From the NCBI RefSeq assembly GCF_001938985.1, contig NZ_MKIN01000023.1, positions 124,001 through 188,000 of the forward strand: DNA of 64,000 nucleotides, in the 5' to 3' direction. Within the stretch, counting starts at the first letter, position 1; every line of letters begins with the position of its first letter. Under the pieces are notes generated by a model. It saw only the letters and a list, made by a program, of their open reading frames with translations. It did not search any database and was not told where the DNA came from. Made by a program: the position numbers and the translations under genes. Source of the stretch: Gillisella taibaishanensis. Lineage in GTDB: Bacteria > Pseudomonadota > Alphaproteobacteria > Rhizobiales > Rhizobiaceae. Positions 1 to 11,218 of the stretch are shown here, one piece after another.

Positions 1-166
1 TCAATGGCTTTGGTCGATATCGCCTTCTGAGCGCCCACGTCGCTTATCCGCGAATCTTTCCACTGATTTTCTTAACCGAACGCACGTTCTATCCCTTTTC
101 GTCTAAGGGTTTAATGGACGATCCGCCAATGCTGGGAGCGCATTCAGAGCAATCGTCATAGGGTGC
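1..166. other. left-edge stretch downstream of fdsD, no gene assigned
   Basis: No recognised gene. One plus-strand frame stays open from the window edge to a TAG at 159-161, about 52 residues including MDDPPMLGAHSEQSS near its end, so it could be the tail of a gene lying mostly outside the window and converging on fdsD. I do not recognise the residues, and chance open frames of this length are common at this GC content. Confidence 0.25.
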
Positions 167-439
167 TCACGCCGAGCGCGACGCAGACAGACCAAAAGTA
201 GCCGCGCTATTGTCGACAGGCCGCACCACTTGCTTTGCAGCCTCGACGACGAGCGGATCAAAGCCTTCGCTCTGCCCATCGATCATCTCGAAGAACTGGC
301 GCCTCATCCGCGGCTCCCAGAACTTGTTAATATGCGTGGCGATCCCGGCCAGACGCTCCGCTTCCGGCTGCGATTTGAAAAACGTAGCGATCTGATTGGC
401 CATGCGGATCAGTTTTTCGGCATTCTGTTCATGCGACAT
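167..439 (-). CDS. fdsD: formate dehydrogenase delta subunit FdsD
   Basis: Small subunit of the soluble NAD-dependent molybdenum formate dehydrogenase. At 90 aa it has the usual FdsD length, and its N-terminal half (KLIRMANQIATFF, then GIATHINKFWEPRMRRQF) carries the family's conserved Met/Asn and W-x-P-RMR signature. It is the last gene of fdsG-B-A-fdhD-fdsD and its start overlaps the end of fdhD by 11 nt, implying coupled translation. In related enzymes FdsD is needed for active enzyme and is thought to help cofactor insertion or assembly rather than carry a redox centre; no cysteine cluster is present here. Confidence 0.9.
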   Translation of the reverse strand: MSHEQNAEKLIRMANQIATFFKSQPEAERLAGIATHINKFWEPRMRRQFFEMIDGQSEGFDPLVVEAAKQVVRPVDNSAATFGLSASRSA

Positions 440-1253
440 CGGCGGAAACCCCGGCTTCTACGCGCTCTGGACTGGTAAAGACTTCAAAATCATCGCCACG
501 GGCGATGCCGATCAGCGTCATGCTTGCCTCCTCCGCCGTGCGGATGGCAAGTGCGGTCGGCGCCGAGATCGCCAGCAATACTGGCGATCCAAGCACGGCC
601 GTCTTCTGCACCATTTCGACGGAAAGCCGGCTCGTCACGACGACCACACCTTCCGCGCCTTGTCGGCCGGCCTTTAAAACCGCCCCGACAAGCTTGTCGA
701 GTGCGTTATGGCGCCCAACATCTTCCCGAACCGCCAGCAGGCCTTCACCGGGAATGAAGAAGCCGGCGGCATGCACGGCGTGCGTTTCACGATTCAATGC
801 CTGGCCTTTGGCAAGTCCATCGAGTGCTTGGCGGATTTCGGCCGGCGTCAGCTTGAAAGTCCCGGTCACCTCAGGCACATCCCGCGTTGCTTGCTCAATC
901 GACTCGATACCGCAAAGGCCGCAGCCAACAGGCCCGGCCATCCGGCGGCGACGCGCAGTCAGTGCTTCAGCCGTCGCATCGCGAAGCGTGATCTGCACGT
1001 CGATGCCGCTGCCAGCCTCGAGCAGTTCAACATCGAGGACTTCGTCAGCCCGACGGATGATGCCTTCAGCCAGAGAAAAGCCGACAGCGAAATCCTCAAG
1101 ATCGTCAGGCGTCGCCATCATCACTGCATGTGTCGAGCCACCATAGGAAAAGGCAACAGGCACTTCCTCCGGCACAACACGGGTCGCCCTGCGGGTCGCA
1201 CCCTGCCGATATTGCCACTGCGGCACATTGCTGACGGTCTTACGATCGGTCAT
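429..1253 (-). CDS. fdhD: formate dehydrogenase accessory sulfurtransferase FdhD (FdsC)
   Basis: Sulfurtransferase/chaperone that passes sulfur from a cysteine desulfurase to the bis-MGD molybdenum cofactor before it enters FdsA. It is 274 aa. The paired cysteines of the family are visible as CGLCG (Cys111, Cys114), and the EDVGRHNALDKLVG segment matches the conserved nucleotide-cofactor binding region. The gene lies 41 nt after fdsA and overlaps fdsD, the place occupied by fdsC in the known fdsGBACD operons. The ATG at 1253 gives the expected N-terminus, so no alternative start is needed. Confidence 0.95.
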   Translation of the reverse strand: MTDRKTVSNVPQWQYRQGATRRATRVVPEEVPVAFSYGGSTHAVMMATPDDLEDFAVGFSLAEGIIRRADEVLDVELLEAGSGIDVQITLRDATAEALTARRRRMAGPVGCGLCGIESIEQATRDVPEVTGTFKLTPAEIRQALDGLAKGQALNRETHAVHAAGFFIPGEGLLAVREDVGRHNALDKLVGAVLKAGRQGAEGVVVVTSRLSVEMVQKTAVLGSPVLLAISAPTALAIRTAEEASMTLIGIARGDDFEVFTSPERVEAGVSADVA

Positions 1254-1294
1254 GACGGCGAGCCCTTCTGCCCCGTTGGCATCTCGACCATGCT

Positions 1295-4174
1295 CTATTC
1301 CGCCGCCTCCAGCTTGCCGACAATGCGACGCGACTGCCGCGACAGATCATCGTAATCCCGCTGCCAATCGGTCGGGCCGTTGGAGGGTGAGACCTGCACT
1401 GCCGTCACCTTGTACTCCGGGCAATTGGTGGCCCAGTCGGAATAGTCAGTCGTGATGACATTGGCCTGCGTATCGGGGTGATGGAAGGTCGTATAGACCA
1501 CACCAGGCGCCACCCGGTCGGTGATCAGTGCCCTTAGCGTCGTATCACCTGAACGGCTGGCGAGCTTGATCCAGTCGCCTTCCTTGATGCCGCGCTGTTC
1601 GGCGTCATGCGGATGGATTTCCAGCCGGTCCTCGCCATGCCAAACGACGTTATCCGTACGCCTCGTCTGCGCGCCGACATTATACTGCGAGAGAATACGG
1701 CCAGTGGTGAGCAGCAGCGGGAAGCGCGGACCGGTACGTTCGTCCGTTGCGACATATTCGGTGCGGATGAACTTGCCCTTACCGCGCACGAAACCGTCGA
1801 CATGCATGATCGGCGATCCCTCTGGATGCTTCTCGTTGCAGGGCCATTGCACCGACCCCTTTTCATCAAGCATCGGATAGGAGACACCGGCAAAGCTCGG
1901 CGTGGTCGCGGCAATCTCGTCCATGATCTGCGACGGATGCGTATAGTTCCAAGGCAGCCCCATGGCCTGCGCCATTTTCTGGGTGACTTCCCAGTCGCTA
2001 TAGCCATTCTTCGGGCTCATCACCTTGCGCACGCGGTTGATGCGACGCTCGGCATTGGTAAAGGTGCCGTCCTTTTCGAGGAAGGTCGAACCCGGCAGGA
2101 AGACATGGGCGTAATTGGCGGTCTCATTCAGGAAGAGATCGTGGACCACAACGCATTCCATCGCCGCCAGGCCTGCCGACACATGCTTGGTATCCGGATC
2201 GGACTGGAGAATGTCCTCGCCCTGCACATAGAGCCCCTTGAACGTGCCTTCGACAGCCGCATCCAGCATGTTGGGAATGCGCAGGCCCGGCTCGTTGTTC
2301 AGGGTCACGCCCCAGAGCTTTTCGAAGGTCTCGCGGGTGGCATCGTCGGAGATATGGCGATAGCCCGGAAGTTCATGCGGGAAGGAGCCCATGTCGCAGG
2401 AGCCCTGGACATTGTTCTGGCCGCGCAATGGGTTAACGCCAACGCCGGGACGGCCGATATTTCCGGTCGCCATGGCCAGATTAGCAATCGCCATGACCGT
2501 GGTCGAGCCCTGGCTGTGTTCGGTGACCCCAAGGCCGTAGTAGATCGCGCCATTGCCGCCGGTGGCATAGAGCCGGGCAGCACCGCGCAATTCGGCAGCG
2601 GGAACGCCGGTGAACTTCTCCGTCTCTTCCGGGCTGTGCTCCGCCCCGGAGACGAAGGCGGCCCAATCTTCGAATTCCGACCAGTCGCAGCGCTCGCGGA
2701 TAAAGCGCTCGTCAAACAGCCCTTCTGTGACGATGACATGGGCAATCGCGGTCAGCACGGCGACATTGGTGCCGGGCTTCAGCGGCAGATGGAAAGAGGC
2801 TTCAACATGCGGCGTCTTGACGAGATCGATGCGGCGCGGATCGATAACGATCAGCTTCGCACCTTTACGTAGCCGCTTCTTCAGCCGCGAACCGAACACC
2901 GGATGGCCATCGGTGGGATTGGCGCCGATGACAAGCACGACATCCGAATGCTCGACGCTGTCGAAATCCTGGGTGCCGGCCGAGGTACCGAAGGCCTGAC
3001 CGAGACCATAGCCAGTCGGCGAATGGCAGACGCGGGCGCAAGTATCGACATTGTTATTGCCGAAGCCGGCGCGGATCAGCTTCTGCACCAGATAGGTTTC
3101 TTCATTGGTGCAGCGCGACGAGGTGATGCCGCCGATGGAATCGCGACCATATTGATATTGCAGCCGCTTGAATTCCGAAGCGATATGGGCAAAGGCCTCG
3201 TCCCAGGTCACTTCCCGCCAGGGATCGGTGATCTTCTCGCGCACCATCGGGTTCAGGATACGATCCTTGTGGCTGGCATAGCCATAGGCGAACCGACCCT
3301 TGACGCAGGAATGACCGCGATTGGCCTTGCCATCCTTCCACGGCACCATGCGCACCAATTCTTCGCCGCGCATTTCCGCCTTGAAGGAGCAGCCGACGCC
3401 GCAATAGGCGCAAGTGGTGACCAACGAATGCTCCGGCTGGCCAATGGCAATCACCGACTTTTCAGTCAGCGTCGCCGTCGGACAGGCCTGGACGCAGGCA
3501 CCGCAGGAGACGCATTCCGATTCCAGAAACGCTTCATGCGCGCCGGGCGAGACCCGGCTGTCAAAGCCGCGACCTTCGATGGTCAGCGCGAACGTGCCCT
3601 GAACTTCCTCGCAAGCCCGCACGCAACGCGAACAGACGATGCATTTCGAAGGGTCATAGGTGAAATAGGGATTGCTCTCGTCCTTCGGCATGTAGCGGGC
3701 GTTAAGGCCATCGCCACCGCGCGCCTTGACGTGGTTGTCGCCCTCATAGCCGTAGCGCACGTCGCGCAGGCCAACCGCGCCGGCCATGTCCTGCAATTCG
3801 CAATCACCGTTGGCCGCACAGGTCAGACAGTCCAGCGGATGGTCGGAGATGTAAAGCTCCATCACCCCCTTGCGGATCTGCTTCAACCGCTCGGTCTGGG
3901 TATGGACGACGATCCCTGGGGCAACTGGTGTGGTGCAGGAGGCCGGGGTGCCGTTGCGACCCTCGACCTCGATTAGACAGAGTCGGCAGGAACCGAAGGC
4001 ATCGACCATGTCGGTAGCGCAGAGCTTCGGCACCTGAATGCCGGCCTCCATCGAGGCGCGCATGATCGAGGTTCCCGCCGCTACCGTGACTTCGCGACCA
4101 TCAATGGTCAGCGTCACCAGGTCGGTGGAGGTGGAAGCGGGCGTGCCGTAGTCGATTTCATGGATAAGAGACAT
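1295..4174 (-). CDS. fdsA: NAD-dependent formate dehydrogenase, molybdenum alpha subunit
   Basis: Catalytic subunit oxidising formate to CO2 in the cytoplasm; 959 aa, full length. Domains in order: N-terminal 2Fe-2S ferredoxin (Cys52, 63, 66, 80), NuoG-like His/Cys cluster (DHPLDCLTCAANGDC, 111-125), two 4Fe-4S motifs (CIVCSRC from 178; CVSCGAC from 221), the 4Fe-4S site before the molybdopterin fold (CAYCGVGC from 255), then the molybdopterin oxidoreductase and C-terminal dinucleotide-binding domains. The Mo ligand aligns with Cys383 in ARVCHSPT, so this is a cysteine enzyme, not a selenocysteine one. It starts 5 nt after fdsB. Electrons pass through the FeS chain to FdsB/FdsG and NAD. Confidence 0.97.
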   Translation of the reverse strand: MSLIHEIDYGTPASTSTDLVTLTIDGREVTVAAGTSIMRASMEAGIQVPKLCATDMVDAFGSCRLCLIEVEGRNGTPASCTTPVAPGIVVHTQTERLKQIRKGVMELYISDHPLDCLTCAANGDCELQDMAGAVGLRDVRYGYEGDNHVKARGGDGLNARYMPKDESNPYFTYDPSKCIVCSRCVRACEEVQGTFALTIEGRGFDSRVSPGAHEAFLESECVSCGACVQACPTATLTEKSVIAIGQPEHSLVTTCAYCGVGCSFKAEMRGEELVRMVPWKDGKANRGHSCVKGRFAYGYASHKDRILNPMVREKITDPWREVTWDEAFAHIASEFKRLQYQYGRDSIGGITSSRCTNEETYLVQKLIRAGFGNNNVDTCARVCHSPTGYGLGQAFGTSAGTQDFDSVEHSDVVLVIGANPTDGHPVFGSRLKKRLRKGAKLIVIDPRRIDLVKTPHVEASFHLPLKPGTNVAVLTAIAHVIVTEGLFDERFIRERCDWSEFEDWAAFVSGAEHSPEETEKFTGVPAAELRGAARLYATGGNGAIYYGLGVTEHSQGSTTVMAIANLAMATGNIGRPGVGVNPLRGQNNVQGSCDMGSFPHELPGYRHISDDATRETFEKLWGVTLNNEPGLRIPNMLDAAVEGTFKGLYVQGEDILQSDPDTKHVSAGLAAMECVVVHDLFLNETANYAHVFLPGSTFLEKDGTFTNAERRINRVRKVMSPKNGYSDWEVTQKMAQAMGLPWNYTHPSQIMDEIAATTPSFAGVSYPMLDEKGSVQWPCNEKHPEGSPIMHVDGFVRGKGKFIRTEYVATDERTGPRFPLLLTTGRILSQYNVGAQTRRTDNVVWHGEDRLEIHPHDAEQRGIKEGDWIKLASRSGDTTLRALITDRVAPGVVYTTFHHPDTQANVITTDYSDWATNCPEYKVTAVQVSPSNGPTDWQRDYDDLSRQSRRIVGKLEAAE

Positions 4175-4179
4175 AGAGC

Positions 4180-5748
4180 TTACTCCGCAGCTTCAACGAG
4201 GGGCGCCAAACCAGGCTGGGGCTGAAAATCGCCGGGGAAATGCGTCAGGGCACTCATCACGGGATAGGGCGTGAAACCGCCCAATGCGCAGAGCGACCCA
4301 AATTTCATGGTGTTGCACAGGTCTTCTAGCAGGACCTTGTTCTTCTCCGGCTCGATGCCTTGCGCAATCCGGTCTACCGTCTCGACACCGCGTGTCGAAC
4401 CAATGCGGCAGGGCGTGCACTTGCCGCAGCTTTCCACTGCGCAGAATTCCATGGCAAACCGGGCCTGCTTCAGCATATCGGCCGTATCGTCGAACACCAC
4501 GATACCTGCATGGCCGATCAGCCCGCCAGCGGCGGTGAAGGCCTCATAATCGAAAACGGTGTCAAACAGGCTGCGCGGGAAATAAGCACCCAAGGGTCCA
4601 CCCACCTGCACCGCCTTGATCGGACGGCCAGACACCGTGCCGCCGCCGATCTGTTCGACGATCTCTCCGAGTGTCAGGCCGAAGGCGGTTTCATAGAGAC
4701 CACCGTATTTGACGTTACCGGCAATCTGGATCGGGATAGTGCCATGCGAGCGCCCAACGCCGTAATCGCGGTAGAACTGCGCACCACGGTCCATGATGAC
4801 GGGAATGGAAGCGAGCGACATGACATTGTTGACGACGGTCGGCTTGCCAAACAGGCCTTCCAGCGCCGGCAGCGGCGGTTTGGCACGCACCACGCCACGC
4901 TTGCCTTCCAGACTGTTGAGCAACGAGGTTTCCTCGCCGCAGACATAAGCACCGGCGCCTTCGCGGACTTCCATGTCGAAGGCGTAAGCGGAGCCAAGCA
5001 CCGCGCTGCCCAGAATGCCTTCTTTGCGGGCGATCTCGATGGCTTCGCGCATCACGGCAATCGCATGCGGATATTCCGAGCGGGTGTAGATATAGCCCCT
5101 GGTAGCGCCGACCGCGATGGCAGCGATCGCCATGCCCTCAATCAGCACGAAGGGATCGCCTTCCATGATCATCCGGTCGGCAAAGGTGCCGCTATCGCCC
5201 TCATCTGCGTTGCAGACAATATATTTCTGGTCTGCCCTGGCATCGGCCACGGTCTTCCATTTGATGCCGGTTGGGAAGCCCGCCCCGCCTCGGCCGCGCA
5301 AGCCGCTGTCGGTCACCTGTTTGATGATCTCGGCGGGCGCCATTTCGACCGCCTTTTCAAGGCCGGTCAGGCCCTTGTAATGGCGGTAATCATCAAGCGA
5401 CAGCGGATCGGTAATCCCACAGCGGGAAAAGGTCAGCCGCGTCTGGTTCTTCAGATAGGGCATTTCGCTGGTCGGCCCATGACAGAGCGGATGAGCCGCG
5501 CCGCTCAGAAAGCCCGCATCGAACAAGCCGGCCACGTCAGATGGCTTCACCGGACCATAGGCGACGCGGCCATGATCGGTCCGGACTTCCACGAGCGTTT
5601 CCAGCCAGAGCATACCGCGCGAACCGTTGCGAACGATCGTGATATCCAGCTTGCGAACAGCAGCTTCGCGCTCAATAGCAGCGGCGACCTTGTCGGCGCC
5701 GACAGCAAGGGCTGCCGCATCGCGGGGAACGAAAACTGTCACGGTCAT
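4180..5748 (-). CDS. fdsB: NAD-dependent formate dehydrogenase, NAD-reducing beta subunit
   Basis: NuoF-like subunit that binds FMN and NAD(H) and completes the formate to NADH reaction. It is 522 aa: an N-terminal thioredoxin-like domain (about 1-100), then the 51-kDa complex I fold with the glycine-rich GRGGAGFPTGIKW (152-164), the ADEGDSGTF flavin-site segment (181-189) and a C-terminal 4Fe-4S site (Cys441, 444, 447, 487). The start overlaps the fdsG stop as ATGA. The N-terminal extension is typical of FdsB/HoxF proteins and absent from plain NuoF. Confidence 0.97.
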   Translation of the reverse strand: MTVTVFVPRDAAALAVGADKVAAAIEREAAVRKLDITIVRNGSRGMLWLETLVEVRTDHGRVAYGPVKPSDVAGLFDAGFLSGAAHPLCHGPTSEMPYLKNQTRLTFSRCGITDPLSLDDYRHYKGLTGLEKAVEMAPAEIIKQVTDSGLRGRGGAGFPTGIKWKTVADARADQKYIVCNADEGDSGTFADRMIMEGDPFVLIEGMAIAAIAVGATRGYIYTRSEYPHAIAVMREAIEIARKEGILGSAVLGSAYAFDMEVREGAGAYVCGEETSLLNSLEGKRGVVRAKPPLPALEGLFGKPTVVNNVMSLASIPVIMDRGAQFYRDYGVGRSHGTIPIQIAGNVKYGGLYETAFGLTLGEIVEQIGGGTVSGRPIKAVQVGGPLGAYFPRSLFDTVFDYEAFTAAGGLIGHAGIVVFDDTADMLKQARFAMEFCAVESCGKCTPCRIGSTRGVETVDRIAQGIEPEKNKVLLEDLCNTMKFGSLCALGGFTPYPVMSALTHFPGDFQPQPGLAPLVEAAE

Positions 5749-6224
5749 TGGCGGGCCTCCGTGATCAGGCCCTCGAGACAGTGTTCATCCAGGCGGGCAT
5801 GCAACTCCCCATCCAACATGGCCGCTGGCGCCTGGGCACAGAGGCCAAGACAGAAGACCGGCTCCAGCGTCACCGCGCCGTCAGCTGTGGTCTCGTGCCA
5901 ATCAATCCCGAGTTTAGCCTTGATCTTATCGGCAAGAGGCTCGCATCCCATGGACTGGCAAGCCTCGGCGCGACAGAGCTTCAGCACATGCCGACCCGAG
6001 GGATGATCCTTAAAATCGTGATAGAAACTGACAACGCCATGCACCTCGGCGCGCGACAGGTTCAATGCCTTAGCAATGACAGGCTTGGCGCTGTCGGGCA
6101 CGAAGCCGAATTCCGCTTTAACCGCATGCAGGATCGGCAAAAGAGGCCCCTCAAGATGTTTCAATTCCTCGACTATCGCCTCGACTCTGGCGATATCCGC
6201 CTCGGCAACCACATGCATGTTCAT
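5745..6224 (-). CDS. fdsG: NAD-dependent formate dehydrogenase gamma subunit
   Basis: NuoE-like 2Fe-2S subunit, first gene of the formate dehydrogenase operon. The cluster ligands are visible as CRAEAC (Cys84, Cys89) and CLGLC (Cys125, Cys129). I chose the ATG at 6224 (159 aa) because a GAGG lies about 6 nt upstream. The frame extends to a TTG at 6239 and another ATG is at 6218, so the exact start is uncertain by a few residues. The gene stops within the fdsB start codon. About 90 bp separate it from the upstream LysR gene, enough for its own promoter. Confidence 0.94.
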   Translation of the reverse strand: MNMHVVAEADIARVEAIVEELKHLEGPLLPILHAVKAEFGFVPDSAKPVIAKALNLSRAEVHGVVSFYHDFKDHPSGRHVLKLCRAEACQSMGCEPLADKIKAKLGIDWHETTADGAVTLEPVFCLGLCAQAPAAMLDGELHARLDEHCLEGLITEARQ

Positions 6225-6314
6225 CGCCAACCTCATCAACGTCCATAACCCGCGCTAGAGGCTGCAGGCTGAACTGAAAATCATCAAGTTGAGAGAATGC
6301 CGATTGCCACCTCG

Positions 6315-7250
6315 CTAGGTCAATAACGGCGATTCGTTACGCGATAGAAAAAACCTATCAAAGGCCTGTTCCGTCGCTAACCGGCGGGCCTCGTGCAACA
6401 GGGCCGAGACTAAAGGCGTATAGGGCTCGCGATGCGTAGCTACCAACCCAACCAAATGCTGCGCCTGCGGTTCGATGATCGGAACCATCCGGATTTCTTC
6501 AGGAAAGCCAAAGGATTCCGCAACGTTACGAGGCATGATCGACGCCCACTGGCCGGTGCGGATATGGGAAAACAGCACGATCATCGAATTGGATTCGAGC
6601 GTTGGACGCGGGACGACACCGGCTTCTGTAAAATGCTGATTGATGATGCGTCGGTTCTGCATATCGGGGGTTAATAGACAAAGCCGAAGATCAGCTATTT
6701 CCCGCCATGTGGCGCTTTCTCGATCGGCCAAAGGCGTGCCGGTTGCGGCAATCAGGTGATAGCGCTCCGCATAGAGCGGCACAGAGGTGACCCGCCCAAG
6801 CGGCTCGTTGTCAAGATAGGTGACGCCAGCGTCGATCTCGAGGTTTTCGAGCAGGCTCAAAACCTGGAGTGAATTGCGTGACAGAACCTGAAAGGTGACC
6901 GCCGGGTGGCGAGCCTGGAACGGCTCCGTCAATTTCTGCACCATGGCCAGCGCCGTCGGGATGACGGCAAGGCGGATATGGCCAGCCAGACCGTTGCGAG
7001 CCGCGCGCATTTCTTCGCGCATCGTGCGGGCATCGCCAACAATGCGCCGCGCCCATTCCAATACCCGCTGCCCCTCAGGGGTCAGGCCTTGAAATCGCGA
7101 CGCGCGCTGAACCAAAACAACGCCAAGCTGATCTTCAAGTTGGCGGATCGCGGCAGACAACGTGGGCTGGGAAATGCCGCATTCCTCGGCAGCGCGTCCG
7201 AAATGTTCCGCCCGCGCGAGAGCGATAAAGAATTCCAACTTGTCGATCAT
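6315..7250 (-). CDS. LysR-family transcriptional regulator, likely of the fds operon
   Basis: LysR-type regulator of 311 aa. The N-terminal winged helix-turn-helix covers about residues 1-60 (ECGISQPTLSAAIRQLEDQLG is the recognition region) and is followed by a periplasmic-binding-protein-like effector domain. It is co-directional with and immediately upstream of fdsG, so control of formate dehydrogenase is the obvious inference; formate-operon regulators of this family are known. Co-transcription with fds is possible. The effector cannot be read from the sequence. Its nearest upstream neighbour is the ArsR gene, 68 bp away. Confidence 0.9.
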   Translation of the reverse strand: MIDKLEFFIALARAEHFGRAAEECGISQPTLSAAIRQLEDQLGVVLVQRASRFQGLTPEGQRVLEWARRIVGDARTMREEMRAARNGLAGHIRLAVIPTALAMVQKLTEPFQARHPAVTFQVLSRNSLQVLSLLENLEIDAGVTYLDNEPLGRVTSVPLYAERYHLIAATGTPLADRESATWREIADLRLCLLTPDMQNRRIINQHFTEAGVVPRPTLESNSMIVLFSHIRTGQWASIMPRNVAESFGFPEEIRMVPIIEPQAQHLVGLVATHREPYTPLVSALLHEARRLATEQAFDRFFLSRNESPLLT

Positions 7251-7318
7251 CGAAAATCCGTCTGCCGCTGTGTATCACCGAGTGCCGACGCAACAAGTCG
7301 GGTGGCATGCAGGGCGGG

Positions 7319-7693
7319 TCAGTCGCGCAGGTCGAAAGCGGCAACCTCGCCTGCCGGCGCACAATACATGCGGTAGAGAAGCGACACCAGTTCCTTCACC
7401 GAGGGATTGGTGATCGAATAATAGATCTGGCGGCCGGCGCGCCGGCTTTCAACCAGATTGTCCATGCGCAAGCGCGCCAACTGCTGAGAGACAATCGCCT
7501 GCTGCAATTGCAGGATAACCTCCAACTCACTGACGGTTTTCTCGCCCTCGCTCAGGATACACAGGATCAGCAGCCGATTCTCGTGCGAAAGGGCCTTCAG
7601 AAGCGCCGCGGCTCCGGCAGCCTTCTGCATGAAATTCGCCAATTGGGTCGCCGGTGTTTCGGCGTCTTGTCCAGAAACAATCATGGGTTCCAT
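7319..7693 (-). CDS. ArsR/SmtB-family regulator with SqrR/BigR-type cysteine pair
   Basis: Winged-helix repressor of 124 aa with the recognition segment LQQAIVSQQLARLR. It has exactly two cysteines, Cys45 (RLLILCIL) and Cys111 (LYRMYCAP). They are 66 residues apart, the spacing of the thiol pair in the persulfide sensors SqrR and BigR, and sit in the same helices. The metal-site CxC motifs of ArsR/SmtB are absent. This suggests a thiol or persulfide switch rather than metal sensing, but no persulfide dioxygenase or sulfide:quinone reductase gene is nearby. It follows ldh by 64 nt on the same strand and may be co-transcribed. The start could be the ATG at 7693 or 7684. Confidence 0.88.
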   Translation of the reverse strand: MEPMIVSGQDAETPATQLANFMQKAAGAAALLKALSHENRLLILCILSEGEKTVSELEVILQLQQAIVSQQLARLRMDNLVESRRAGRQIYYSITNPSVKELVSLLYRMYCAPAGEVAAFDLRD

Positions 7694-7757
7694 CTGATGA
7701 CAATGTCCGCAATCTGCTGAACCCTGGATGAAGGAGAGGGTCCGTGGCAGTAATTTT

Positions 7758-8850
<1,093 letters not shown>

Positions 8851-9225
8851 GATGGTGTTTAACAGCGCGATTGCAAACAGTGACGTTAGGCGGAGCCGGT
8901 GTCAATGATCGGTTTCGTCCATTTTTGAGGGCTTTTTGTCGCTAAACCACTCTTTAAGAACGGTCATTCCGCGTAGCAGACATGACTCATTCAACCCACA
9001 GAGGCATAGAATGCTGGATCATAATTTTATCTTTTAATATCAGAAGCTTGCGGCGGGTTATGTGCGTCGATACGTACCTATCAACCTGTTGGGAATCGGC
9101 AAGTTGTACCCGTAAGACCAATTTACCATCACGAGTGAAAATTGCGGATGTAACGGCTATGGCCCAACTGATTGGCGTTCCAGGCCGGGCCTTGTTTCAG
9201 CCCGCGCCCGGCGTGCTACAACCAT

Positions 9226-9252
9226 AAAAAAAGCGGCCGCTGGGGCCGCTTT
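9226..9252 (-). terminator. rho-independent terminator of the atpHAGDC operon
   Basis: Perfect 9-bp stem AAAGCGGCC / GGCCGCTTT with a 5-nt loop. Read on the minus strand it is followed by a run of seven T. It lies 24 bp beyond the atpC stop. Confidence 0.88.
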
Positions 9253-9276
9253 CTGAAAAGCAATCACTGGAAGAAA

Positions 9277-9684
9277 TCAACCGGGGATCAACACACCATT
9301 CAGGTGGGTCATCGCATCGAGGAAATGCTCCAGCTTGGTGCGATGCTCGTGGTTTTCCGCATCCTCCAAATCGGCCTTGGCGCGATCGATACGCTTCATC
9401 AGCGTGTCACGGCTGAGCTCATCAACCGAAACGGCGCTTTCGGCCAGCAGCGTGCAGCCCTCAGGTGTAATATCGGCAAAGCCACCGAAAATCACATATT
9501 TGCCGCTCTGCCCGGACGCATACTTCACGGTGACAACGCCTGGCTTGATCATCGTCATTGTCGGCGCGTGATGGGCCATGACGGTCATCTCGCCTTCGGT
9601 TGCCGGAATGACAACCTCGCTTACCTTGTCCGAGATCAGCAGGCGCTCGGGGGAAACGAATTCGAAATTGAAATTGTCAGCCAT
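9277..9684 (-). CDS. atpC: ATP synthase F1 epsilon subunit
   Basis: Central-stalk subunit that couples rotation and can inhibit ATP hydrolysis; 135 aa. It has the N-terminal beta-sandwich (FNFEFVSPERLL, then VVIPATEGEMTVMAHHAPTMTMIKPGVV) and a short helical C-terminus. Last gene of atpHAGDC, 67 nt after atpD and directly ahead of a strong terminator. The Fo genes are absent from this window, as is usual for alphaproteobacteria with split F1 and Fo loci. Confidence 0.96.
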   Translation of the reverse strand: MADNFNFEFVSPERLLISDKVSEVVIPATEGEMTVMAHHAPTMTMIKPGVVTVKYASGQSGKYVIFGGFADITPEGCTLLAESAVSVDELSRDTLMKRIDRAKADLEDAENHEHRTKLEHFLDAMTHLNGVLIPG

Positions 9685-9751
9685 GGCTCTTTACTTTCTA
9701 ACGATGGAAATTGAAAGCGCGGCCGAAACCGCGCATTCGTCGATCCATGGA

Positions 9752-11218
<1,467 letters not shown>

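Noticed and set aside
4360..6006. 548-codon plus-strand frame opposite fdsB/fdsG
   Set aside because: Shadow frame; the minus-strand genes have every expected iron-sulfur motif.
8982..9227. 81-codon plus-strand frame in the ldh-atpC gap
   Set aside because: No ribosome site, no similarity, and its end runs into the atp terminator.
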